A DNA stretch of 64,000 nt from CAZQHK01 sp964593455 (GTDB lineage Bacteria > Muiribacteriota > CAYSPT01). Below are positions 1 to 7,536 of the stretch, in pieces. Position 1 is the first letter of the stretch. Each line of letters starts with the position of its first letter. The translations under genes and the position numbers were made by a program. The notes below the pieces were generated by a model, which saw only the letters and a program-made list of their open reading frames with translations, was not told the origin of the DNA and ran no database searches. The DNA is taken from positions 1 to 64,000 of the forward strand of contig CAZQHK010000008.1 in NCBI GenBank assembly GCA_964593455.1, read 5' to 3'.

Positions 1-1
1 G

Positions 2-2278
2 GCCCAGGCAGGCACCTACAGCGATGGTTCGCCAAAGTATGGTATGCCATCCTTTAATCCTCCGGTATATGTCATTCCCGAGGACTCCACCTGGACATTT
101 ACTCTCCGCGATATCGACTACTGGTTTGCCCGAAAACGGGACGGCAACGGTAAAATAGTAAAGGACAAAAACGGAGACGTTATCAAGGAATGGGTGAAGT
201 TCGGTGATCTCAACCCCTTCAGTGGAGGGTATTCTTCCAAGACGGATAGAGTCTATCAACTGGTTCAATCGAAACCGCCGGATCCGCACAACCCCATGAT
301 GACCAGCGGGACCCTGGGATGGTACGACCAGTACGGAAATTCCAATAATATAAATCTTTCTTGGGAGTTGAGATTTGAAGCTCCACAGTTTCTCCCATTG
401 CTCGGTCAAAACGGCGGCGGTATTAATGAGGGTGACACCATGGTGGACCGCCTGTACCCAATTCAGGCCAACTCGGCTGATAAAAACGATCAAACAGCCT
501 TTGCTGTGATGTTTGGGAAGATTGACCGCCAGTATTATCGTGATAAAACTGCTGCGGAAGAAGGATGGAAACCGGAAAATAGGAGCACTCAGCCTTTCAG
601 CGACTTTGACATTCCCAGTGAACCGTACTTCTATCATCTAGACTGCACGGTTGTCCGGGAGTATTCATATTGGGCCTACACGGAATACAAATGGGAGGAC
701 GCCGCCGGCAACGTGATGAGCTATAATGTTTCCACTCCTCACACCCTGGCCATCCAGATTCACGCTGAAGCCAAGGTTGTGGTGACCGACCAGACGACGC
801 CTCGGGCCCTGACCGAACAGGAGAAGCTGTGTGGTACCACCGGTGAACCGTTGACGTCTCCCAGCGGACCTTCAGCGCTCGATCCTCTCGGTCTGCCGAT
901 AGGATATGAACACCCGGCTGCTATCGAGGTAACCGTGCTCGACAATAATCCTTTCGGAAGTCTGTCCGGCCCGGCGGAGAGTTTCTATACCGCTAATACG
1001 TTCTACGGCAAGGATTCCCAGGGCAATGTTGCCGTACCTCGGCATGATCCTGACAATTGGCAGGGTGTTTTTGCCTATGAGGTTCAGCTCAAGAACAATG
1101 ACCTGCTCAAGATTCCGCTGGCTATGGAAGAAAATTCGAAGACACCTGCCAGGAAAACCAAAGAAGAAGCGTTGACGTATTACACGTATCTTCCCGATCT
1201 CGGCGGGGAATCGGTAATTCTTGAATCCGTCAAGCTTCTGAGCGGAGATGATGAAAAGAAACAACCGAAAACAGCTGAAAGCTGGGCTGTCTACACTATT
1301 AACCTGTCAGATTTGAATGATTTTTCCGATCCGAATGAATCGTATAATCAAGGAAAAGGGAATGTCCTCCCTCTGGGCCGTCAGGGTTTTCCCGCGTATT
1401 CCTATTCCATCGAACTGACGGATGCCAGCGGTAATGTTAACGAAATACCTCTGGGCGTCATCGATGTTAGAGACAATGACAAACCCAATATTTTTGTGGA
1501 AGTCGAGTCCATCAGGCAACACAATAAGCAGCTTGTCCCGACGAATATACTTGATTCGTTCACACAGCAGTTTTCTTTTGTGGACAACTCGCCCGTATGG
1601 GGAGATCCGGTAACCAACTGGATGATCAACCCGGTTCCCCGGGATGCGGGCCGCTCGATGTTTGAAAGCATGAAAGTCACTAACGGAACGGGAATCGATA
1701 AACCGGTGAAAGCGGAAGCTGTGTCCGACCTCTTCAAGGTTTTTGAGGATACCAGGATATTGTTCAAGTATTCCGTGGTAGACAACATAACCCGTGCGCA
1801 GACTAACGAAGCCAAGGCTGTAATCAGCAGTGAGAATATAACTCTCGGTGTGGCCAAAGAGGGCCATGTCGAGTGGAAGTTATTGGGAATGGAAGAAGAA
1901 CCGGTTTCTATCAATCCCGAGACTACCGAGTTTGTGCATGTCTTTCACGAGCACGAATTGGCTGGATACACTCATCCGGAAATGGGGCCGTTAAACGATT
2001 ACGTGCTTGTCATCGAGTCCAGTGACTTCGCCACCGATTGGGAAGGCAATCCGCTTACTAATGAGGCGGTTCCGGATTGCACCAACACGCGTAAATTGAG
2101 GGTCCGGGTCCCTGTTTTCGACACCCGGGTGCGTGTGCATACCCTTCAGACCAAAGCCTCGCATGGCGTGCTGCAAACCGGTCAGGCTTCTTCAGGAGAT
2201 TCCGAGGATGAGAGCGACAGTGAAGACTCGGAATCGGAAGTAGAATCCGGAGACAGCGGTGAGGAATCAGAGGAATAG
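2..2278 (+). CDS. Large protein with acidic Ser/Asp/Glu tail, 5'-truncated by window edge
   Basis: The frame is open to the first base of the window, and the in-frame ATG at 44 has no convincing ribosome binding site, so the gene almost certainly starts outside the window. The visible 759 or so residues are soluble, rich in Asn, Asp, Thr and Pro, and contain segments that look like strings of beta-sandwich domains (for example a DNGKPNI-like linker around residue 485). I cannot assign a named domain. The last 40 residues are almost entirely Ser, Glu, Asp and Gly, a composition seen in surface-exposed or calcium-binding stalks. There is no C-terminal membrane anchor or sorting motif. It converges on nfo with only 7 nt between the stops. 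A secreted or surface protein is a guess from composition; the signal peptide would lie outside the window. Confidence 0.8.
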   Translation, partial: AQAGTYSDGSPKYGMPSFNPPVYVIPEDSTWTFTLRDIDYWFARKRDGNGKIVKDKNGDVIKEWVKFGDLNPFSGGYSSKTDRVYQLVQSKPPDPHNPMMTSGTLGWYDQYGNSNNINLSWELRFEAPQFLPLLGQNGGGINEGDTMVDRLYPIQANSADKNDQTAFAVMFGKIDRQYYRDKTAAEEGWKPENRSTQPFSDFDIPSEPYFYHLDCTVVREYSYWAYTEYKWEDAAGNVMSYNVSTPHTLAIQIHAEAKVVVTDQTTPRALTEQEKLCGTTGEPLTSPSGPSALDPLGLPIGYEHPAAIEVTVLDNNPFGSLSGPAESFYTANTFYGKDSQGNVAVPRHDPDNWQGVFAYEVQLKNNDLLKIPLAMEENSKTPARKTKEEALTYYTYLPDLGGESVILESVKLLSGDDEKKQPKTAESWAVYTINLSDLNDFSDPNESYNQGKGNVLPLGRQGFPAYSYSIELTDASGNVNEIPLGVIDVRDNDKPNIFVEVESIRQHNKQLVPTNILDSFTQQFSFVDNSPVWGDPVTNWMINPVPRDAGRSMFESMKVTNGTGIDKPVKAEAVSDLFKVFEDTRILFKYSVVDNITRAQTNEAKAVISSENITLGVAKEGHVEWKLLGMEEEPVSINPETTEFVHVFHEHELAGYTHPEMGPLNDYVLVIESSDFATDWEGNPLTNEAVPDCTNTRKLRVRVPVFDTRVRVHTLQTKASHGVLQTGQASSGDSEDESDSEDSESEVESGDSGEESEE

Positions 2279-2285
2279 ATAGGAA

Positions 2286-3167
2286 TTATCCTCTTTTTTT
2301 AGCATGATTTTTCCATGCCGATTTTAACCTCTTTATGTTTTTCAGGTCAGGTCCCTGTTTGTTGAATCCCGGTGTTTCCAGTATCCATGGGACATTGTTG
2401 AGCCGTCCGTCCCGGGCCAGCGTCTTGAATCCTTTGATTCCGATAGTTCCCTCACCGATATTTTCATGGCGGTCATGGTGAGACCCGGCGGCGGTTTTTG
2501 AGTCGTTTGCGTGGATGATGGCCAGCCTATCAAGTCCTATCTGATTGTTCCAGGTGTCGAGAAATTCTCCAACCGTTTCACCGCTGGAGAGGTCGAGTAT
2601 TCCGGACTGCAGAGCATGTGCGGTGTCCAGACACACCGCCAGGCGGCGTGATCCGCTTTCTTTCAGAATCAAGCCGATCTCACCGATAGCGGCTCCAATG
2701 GATTGTCCTGAGCCGGCGGTGTTTTCGAGAACGAGTTTCGTTTTTCCCGGTACCATACGTACTATTTTCTTGATACCGTTAACAAGTAGCTTAAGGGCCT
2801 TGTCTCGGGGTAGTCCCCGGCTTGACCCCGGGTGAAACACGAGCCCTGCCGCGCCGATTTTTTGAGCCAGGAGAAGATGATCGGCCAGGCTCTTAACAGA
2901 TTTCTGCCTGATAGTATCGTTGGGGCTGGCGAGGTTGACCAGGTAAATAGCGTGAATGAACACCGGTCCCAGGCCGCTTTCCCTGTGTTTTAAGAGAAAT
3001 TTCTCAATAGATTCGCTGTCGTGGGAACGGGAATTCCACTGGACCGGCGGTCCGCCGAAGATCTGAATTGTTTCGGCTCCGATGGACAGCGCTTTATCTA
3101 GGCCCTTATGAAGCCCGCCGGCCACCGACACATGAGCCCCGATAAGCGGTCTTTTTCTTTTTGCCAT
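2286..3167 (-). CDS. nfo: Endonuclease IV (apurinic/apyrimidinic endonuclease)
   Basis: This is a 293-residue TIM-barrel AP endonuclease that cleaves 5' to abasic sites in base-excision repair. It carries the family landmarks in order: GAHVSVAGG near the N-terminus, FIHAIYLVNLAS, FHPGS, VLENTAG, CLDTAHA, IHANDSK and HHDRHENIGEG. These supply the His, Glu and Asp ligands of the trinuclear zinc site. Length matches the family (about 280-300). I start it at the ATG reading MAKRKRPLIGAHVS; the GTG 30 codons upstream would overlap the ribosome binding site of the divergent gene. It is transcribed away from the nfi-fpg pair, so three base-excision or alternative repair nucleases sit within 3 kb. 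Confidence 0.95.
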   Translation of the reverse strand: MAKRKRPLIGAHVSVAGGLHKGLDKALSIGAETIQIFGGPPVQWNSRSHDSESIEKFLLKHRESGLGPVFIHAIYLVNLASPNDTIRQKSVKSLADHLLLAQKIGAAGLVFHPGSSRGLPRDKALKLLVNGIKKIVRMVPGKTKLVLENTAGSGQSIGAAIGEIGLILKESGSRRLAVCLDTAHALQSGILDLSSGETVGEFLDTWNNQIGLDRLAIIHANDSKTAAGSHHDRHENIGEGTIGIKGFKTLARDGRLNNVPWILETPGFNKQGPDLKNIKRLKSAWKNHAKKRG

Positions 3168-3216
3168 ATCATTCACTGTACTACCATAACGAAGCCCTGA
3201 TCGGCAATTATTCGAG

Positions 3217-3222
3217 TATAAT
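3217..3222 (+). promoter_or_regulatory. Possible -10 element for the DUF2892-nfi-fpg transcript
   Basis: A perfect TATAAT lies 38 nt upstream of the start at 3261, in the divergent gap between nfo and the small membrane protein. I see no good -35 hexamer at 16-18 nt spacing, so the call rests on the -10 and its position only. Confidence 0.35.
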
Positions 3223-3260
3223 ATCTCTAGACGTTTGAATGCTAAGAGGAGGTGCACCTT

Positions 3261-3554
3261 ATGTATATGGCAAAGACGGACGCCTGGTACATGGAGCGGA
3301 TCATCTGGCTCATAGCCGGATGTTTTACCCTGGCAAGCGCCATTTTAGCCTGGTTTCACAGTCTGTATTGGCTGTTTTTCACCGGGCTGGTAGGGGTAAA
3401 CCTGATCATTTTCGGGTTGACCGGATTCTGCCTGATGGCGAATATTTTGTACACACTTGGTGCCAGGTCCGCCATCAAACCCGGAACCCCTGGTTGCGTT
3501 GCTGCTGCTGTTGCAGGTAGTGGAGAGGATGAAAACCAGGGAAATGCTGGCTAG
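3261..3554 (+). CDS. Small inner-membrane protein, DUF2892 (YgaP transmembrane-like)
   Basis: The 97-residue product has two hydrophobic helices: about residues 10-30 (ERIIWLIAGCFTLASAI) and 34-58 (LYWLFFTGLVGVNLIIFG). The end of the second resembles the conserved tail of DUF2892, the membrane module also found at the C-terminus of the rhodanese YgaP. A strong AGGAGG lies 9 nt before ATG 3261, which is why this start is preferred over the GTG at 3252. The C-terminal 35 residues are Gly/Ala-rich and overlap the start of nfi. The function of the family is unknown. Its placement between nfo and nfi may be incidental co-transcription. Confidence 0.75.
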   Translation: MYMAKTDAWYMERIIWLIAGCFTLASAILAWFHSLYWLFFTGLVGVNLIIFGLTGFCLMANILYTLGARSAIKPGTPGCVAAAVAGSGEDENQGNAG

Positions 3555-4224
3555 AAATCTGCATCCATGGGATGTTTCACCAACAGAAGCTGTTGCCATT
3601 CAAAAAAAGTTCCGGAATGAGATAACAACCGAGAACAGGGTCGGTCCCGTCAATATGGTAGCGGGAGTGGACATCAGTATAAAGAAAAATATCGCGAGAG
3701 CAGCGGTGGTGGTGTTGAGCTATCCGGAACTCGAACCTCTGGAAGAGAGTATCATCGAGGAACCGGTGCGCTTTCCTTATGTTCCGGGCCTGCTTTCGTT
3801 CCGGGAAATCCCGGCCCTGATAGACGCTTTCGAGAAGCTCAGACTGGTTCCCGACCTGATTATCGCTGACGGGCAGGGTACAGCGCATCCGCGGCGTTTT
3901 GGACTGGCCTGTCACCTGGGACTCGTTCTCGATATCCCAACCATCGGCTGTGCCAAATCACGGTTATGCGGAACACATGACGACCCTGATGAAACTGCCG
4001 GCTCCATGGCTTATCTCCACCATAAGGAAGATATTATCGGGGCCGCCGTCAGGTCAAAAAACCGTACCCGTGTGCTGTTTGTTTCTCCCGGACATAAGAT
4101 CGATCTAACCAACAGTATTGCATTTGTGCTCAACTGCTGCCGAGGCTATCGTCTTCCCGAGACGACGAGATGGGCACACAGGGTGGCCGGTGGCAGCGTG
4201 TCATTGAAAGATAATCATGCCTGA
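3529..4224 (+). CDS. nfi: Endonuclease V (deoxyinosine 3' endonuclease)
   Basis: Endonuclease V cleaves the second phosphodiester 3' to deoxyinosine and related deaminated bases. The protein of about 231 residues carries VAGVDIS (first metal Asp), the FPYVPGLLSFREIPAL block, IADGQGTAHPRRFGLACHLG (DGxG..HPR..G.A.H.G, second metal Asp) and SPGHKIDL. All are diagnostic of the family, and the length fits. The start is uncertain: ATG 3529 (after GGAGAGG, short spacing) or ATG 3544. Both lie inside the end of the upstream membrane protein, implying translational coupling. The stop overlaps the fpg start by 8 nt (ATGCCTGA). Confidence 0.93.
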   Translation: MKTREMLARNLHPWDVSPTEAVAIQKKFRNEITTENRVGPVNMVAGVDISIKKNIARAAVVVLSYPELEPLEESIIEEPVRFPYVPGLLSFREIPALIDAFEKLRLVPDLIIADGQGTAHPRRFGLACHLGLVLDIPTIGCAKSRLCGTHDDPDETAGSMAYLHHKEDIIGAAVRSKNRTRVLFVSPGHKIDLTNSIAFVLNCCRGYRLPETTRWAHRVAGGSVSLKDNHA

Positions 4225-5089
4225 ATTGCCTGAAGTAGAGACGATCAGACGCGATCTGGAAAAACTGGTGGCAGGGAATACAATCACTGCAGTCAACGGT
4301 TCAGTAGTGGGGAAAAAGAAGATTGTCCGCACTTCCTGGGAAATATTTAAACGCGAATTGACAGGATCTCGTATCAGCGCTGTTCAGCGCACGGGCAAGT
4401 TACTTTGTTTTTCTCTCGACACGGGAAGCCACCTGCTCGTACATCTCAAAATGACTGGTCAATTGATCTATCGTAAGAATGCTAAAATTGTTCCGGGAGG
4501 TCACGATTATCCGCCCACAGATAAGAGTGAATTGCCAAACAGATACACGCATGTCTGGTTCGATTTCTCCGACCGGGCAAGACTGTTTTTCAATGACATG
4601 CGCCAGTTCGGATACTTGATGTTGGCCGATAAAAAAGAACTGATACTGATTCTGGACAAACTCGGTCTTGACGCGCTCTCGAACAGTTTGACTATAAAGG
4701 TCTTCAGAAACTTGTTTAAGGGGCGAAAAGCGGCGATCAAATCCATCCTGCTCAACCAAAACCTGATAGCCGGAATAGGGAACATCTATGCTGATGAAAT
4801 CTGTTTTGCTTCCGGGGTGAGACCTGATAAACGAGTGTCCGGGCTAAGCCGGAAAAAAATAGACAGGCTATTCGAAGCCACCCGGAGCATCCTGACCGAG
4901 GCGATTGCCTGGCGCGGTACAACCTTCAGCGATTATCGCGACGGTGAAGGTCGCCAGGGAAATTATTTACAACGGCTCAAGGTCTATGGCCGTGAGGGAG
5001 AGCCTTGTTTGGAATGCAAAAATGGCGTTATCACAAAAACCACGGTTGCCGGGCGCGGCACGAGCTATTGTCCTCGATGCCAGCGATGA
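4217..5089 (+). CDS. mutM: Formamidopyrimidine-DNA glycosylase
   Basis: Fpg/MutM removes 8-oxoguanine and formamidopyrimidines and nicks the abasic site by beta,delta-elimination. The 290-residue product begins PELPEVETIRRDL, giving the catalytic Pro2 and Glu3. It has the HLKMTGQL block, the helix-two-turn-helix signature (LNQNLIAGIGNIYADEICF) and a C-terminal zinc finger CxxC...YCPRC. All catalytic features look intact. It overlaps nfi by 8 nt, so nfi-mutM are one operon. MutM-type rather than Nei because of the GIGNIYADE motif and the first residues. Confidence 0.95.
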   Translation: MPELPEVETIRRDLEKLVAGNTITAVNGSVVGKKKIVRTSWEIFKRELTGSRISAVQRTGKLLCFSLDTGSHLLVHLKMTGQLIYRKNAKIVPGGHDYPPTDKSELPNRYTHVWFDFSDRARLFFNDMRQFGYLMLADKKELILILDKLGLDALSNSLTIKVFRNLFKGRKAAIKSILLNQNLIAGIGNIYADEICFASGVRPDKRVSGLSRKKIDRLFEATRSILTEAIAWRGTTFSDYRDGEGRQGNYLQRLKVYGREGEPCLECKNGVITKTTVAGRGTSYCPRCQR

Positions 5090-5099
5090 AGGAGCTTAT

Positions 5100-7256
5100 G
5101 TGAAACGTTTTTCCCAGGCCGATCTTAATAAGTTCATGTATCCAACCAGACATCCCCGGTTTGCCCTGCGCACCGCGGACGGATGTCTCAGCGGCTCCCT
5201 GGCATCTCATCTTTGGCGGGGGATGGCCGTGCTGCCGGTTAGAGACTACCCGTATGAAGGCCTGACTGTAATGGTGCAGGGAGAAAACTGGAAGGTGTTG
5301 GACGGTTTTGCCATTAAGGTTGATGTTGGGGAAAATCAGGGTTTTATCTCGATTAAACCGGGAGATGTATTGCTGGCTCCCCACCTTGTCACCTTTATGT
5401 ATCATTTTACATCACTGGCAGACGAATACCGGGTAACCGTCACTTATTACCTGATGAACAGGGAGTTTTCGGACACCGCTCCGGAAGGTGACGGGCTGGC
5501 CGGAGTTATTTCCATCGGCTGCACTCTTCCCGGAGCCGTCGTTCATGTCGTTCCCCTGGTAGACATCAGGCATATGTACGGTCATTCGGCGCCGTTTGAT
5601 CATCGGGTATGGAGTGAAGACGGAAATATATGGGTGTCCAGGAGCGGACTCTACATGGTGGCCGGCTCTGAAGAAACTTTTTTGGATTGTTTTTTGCAAA
5701 ACGGCCAGGTCACCTCTGAAAACGTCAGCCCCATGTTTTACAGATTGGGATCGGGATTCAGGCTCGATGTGGGCGGACGGCCTGTTCCTCTCCCGGAAAA
5801 GAAGCAAATCGTCATTCCAGGCAGTATTGTGGCCGGGACTGAAACGGATATCGTGTTTGCCTGCTCCACGTCACAAACTCGGGCGAACCGGTTACGGGAA
5901 TGGGCCGTCGCTGAAATGCTAACCAACCTTGCTAACGTTGAAAAGCACTCCCGCATAGTGTTTGACCGTGTTCGAAGAAAGAATATCTTCATGAACCGCT
6001 ATGATATTTCTACCCGAGCCCTGACGATGCGTTGTTTTGGAGTCAGGGTGAAAAAAAATCTAGTTCCGGAAGCCGGCGGCTGGTGGTTCAGAACTCCTTG
6101 GTTCAGGGATGTTTTTGAGGGAATCTACAACAGCCTGGAGGCTGTAATGGCCGTTTTCGGTGATGAGTATCCGGCCGGGATTATCGGTTGTGCTCTCGAT
6201 ATGCTCGATCCAAACAAGGGGCTGCTCCCAAACAAACTGGAAGAGATTGGCTGCCAACCGCAATTTATGGGCGCCGATGCCGCGCTGCTGGCCTACATTA
6301 CTGCCGACAAGTATCTCCGTATACACCCTGACCGGAATCTGGCTAAACGGGTAATGGCGGCCATTAAAACAACTGTGAGTGCCTTTGAATCCGCGTCCCT
6401 GGAAGAAGAGAACGGTCCACCGGTGCTCGGTGATGGAGGTCTGATTAGCTGTCCATCCTGGCACAGTTGGACAGATGGGAAACGTGTGGTGGTGGTTGAT
6501 GGTCTGGAGTACAAACTGGCCATACGTGTTCCCCTGGAGCAAGAGTTGGATTTAATCGACTTTTTCCACCATTTACCGGCAAAGGATCGGGTGGCGGCGG
6601 TGACCGGTTGGATGAACCGGCCTCTGTTTTTCTTTCCGGAAATCAATGCCCAGTGGATACGAACGCTGTATTGTTTTTTGTCTCTGGCAGAATCATACGG
6701 TGAGCGAAGCAGTTTCTCAGGCCGGATAGAAGAGATTTTAAAAAAGGCGGAAATCAAATTCAGGGAATCTTTTCTGGCTGATAATGGTTATTTAAAGAGT
6801 GTCCTAACTCATCAAGTATTTCCACTGGGAACATTGGTTGATGAAACTGTGGGCTCTCCCCAGATGGTGGCTGCCGAACTTTTATCGGAGCACTTTCTTT
6901 CAGAAGCCGAGGTCGAAGCAATAGCCGTCTTTATTACGCAAAATTGCCTGGTTTTAGATGCCGGCCGACCGTTTGGGATGGCGGTCAGGAAATCCGGAAA
7001 ATCAGTCTATTTTGATGATAATGAGTATCATGAAGAGGTGATGTGGCCACGGGACATACCCTACCTGGTCCGGCTATTGATTAAAACCGGCCGGGAGAAA
7101 GTTGCTTCAATGATAATAGATCGTCATCTGGTCCGTCAGGACTCCGAGGGTGTGATCTTCTATAATCCGGAACTATACAGTATCGGTGATGATCGTGGAG
7201 GGGACCTGGTCCCCGTCAAGAATCCGATACAGTGGTGGAGTCACTGGATTTTTTAG
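5100..7256 (+). CDS. Glycogen-debranching-like glycosidase ((alpha/alpha)6 barrel)
   Basis: The protein of about 718 residues has an N-terminal beta-rich half (to about residue 300) followed by an alpha-helical half with the hallmarks of GDE-C/amylo-alpha-1,6-glucosidase barrels. These include WWFRTPWFRDVFEG (aromatic-rich, R-D substrate-site motif), the SWHSWTDGKRV block and a late EEVMWPRDIPYL segment. These enzymes hydrolyse alpha-1,6 or terminal glucosidic links in glycogen-like polymers. It starts at GTG 5100, six nt after AAGGAG and 11 nt after the mutM stop; the open frame extends into mutM but that part is a shadow. There is no signal peptide, so it is cytoplasmic. Exact substrate cannot be set from sequence. 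Confidence 0.75.
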   Translation: MKRFSQADLNKFMYPTRHPRFALRTADGCLSGSLASHLWRGMAVLPVRDYPYEGLTVMVQGENWKVLDGFAIKVDVGENQGFISIKPGDVLLAPHLVTFMYHFTSLADEYRVTVTYYLMNREFSDTAPEGDGLAGVISIGCTLPGAVVHVVPLVDIRHMYGHSAPFDHRVWSEDGNIWVSRSGLYMVAGSEETFLDCFLQNGQVTSENVSPMFYRLGSGFRLDVGGRPVPLPEKKQIVIPGSIVAGTETDIVFACSTSQTRANRLREWAVAEMLTNLANVEKHSRIVFDRVRRKNIFMNRYDISTRALTMRCFGVRVKKNLVPEAGGWWFRTPWFRDVFEGIYNSLEAVMAVFGDEYPAGIIGCALDMLDPNKGLLPNKLEEIGCQPQFMGADAALLAYITADKYLRIHPDRNLAKRVMAAIKTTVSAFESASLEEENGPPVLGDGGLISCPSWHSWTDGKRVVVVDGLEYKLAIRVPLEQELDLIDFFHHLPAKDRVAAVTGWMNRPLFFFPEINAQWIRTLYCFLSLAESYGERSSFSGRIEEILKKAEIKFRESFLADNGYLKSVLTHQVFPLGTLVDETVGSPQMVAAELLSEHFLSEAEVEAIAVFITQNCLVLDAGRPFGMAVRKSGKSVYFDDNEYHEEVMWPRDIPYLVRLLIKTGREKVASMIIDRHLVRQDSEGVIFYNPELYSIGDDRGGDLVPVKNPIQWWSHWIF

Positions 7257-7291
7257 AGTTACGAAAGTGTAGATGAGATGATTCCGGTTAC

Positions 7292-7321
7292 TTGAATCCT
7301 GGAATGACTCAGTGGTATGAT
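7292..7321 (+). promoter_or_regulatory. Candidate sigma-70 promoter for the microprotein and kinase operon
   Basis: TTGAAT at 7292-7297 and TATGAT at 7316-7321 are separated by 18 nt, and TGG directly precedes the -10 (extended -10). It lies 80 nt upstream of the 37-codon gene, in the 146-nt gap after the glycosidase stop. The gap holds nothing else that I recognise. Confidence 0.45.
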
Positions 7322-7402
7322 GGGGCATCATGTGCCGGTTCCGGGGTGCGATGATAATTATTATGCTGAATGTTCGGCTACTCTTCTGAAAGGGGAAGTA
7401 TC

Positions 7403-7516
7403 ATGCGTTTTTTCAGAAAGCTTATCTGGTGGGGGATTTTAGCTGTTACCGGGTATTATTGCGGGTACCGGTATTCCAAGATGGATGAAGAGATTCAAAG
7501 GATTCTCGAGGAGTAA
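7403..7516 (+). CDS. 37-residue single-pass membrane microprotein
   Basis: A short gene with a good ribosome binding site (AGGGGAAG, 5 nt before ATG). The product has a basic N-terminus (RFFRK), one hydrophobic helix (LIWWGILAVTGYYCGYRY) and an acidic tail (MDEEIQRILEE), i.e. an N-in small membrane protein. It ends 20 nt before the sensor kinase start and probably shares its transcript. I do not recognise a family. Small membrane proteins next to sensor kinases sometimes modulate them; that role here is only a suggestion from position. Confidence 0.6.
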   Translation: MRFFRKLIWWGILAVTGYYCGYRYSKMDEEIQRILEE

Positions 7517-7536
7517 ACGGTCAGGATTATTACACG

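Noticed and set aside
2279..2300. Terminator between the first gene and nfo
   Set aside because: AGGA/TCCT is only a 4-bp stem beside a T7 run that is part of the nfo coding end; too weak to call.
3168..3257. Longer nfo starting at GTG 3257
   Set aside because: The extra 30 residues are not in the family and the start would overlap the RBS of the divergent gene.
4905..5099. Glycosidase starting inside mutM at 4905
   Set aside because: The frame is open by chance across the mutM end; GTG 5100 has AAGGAG at ideal spacing.
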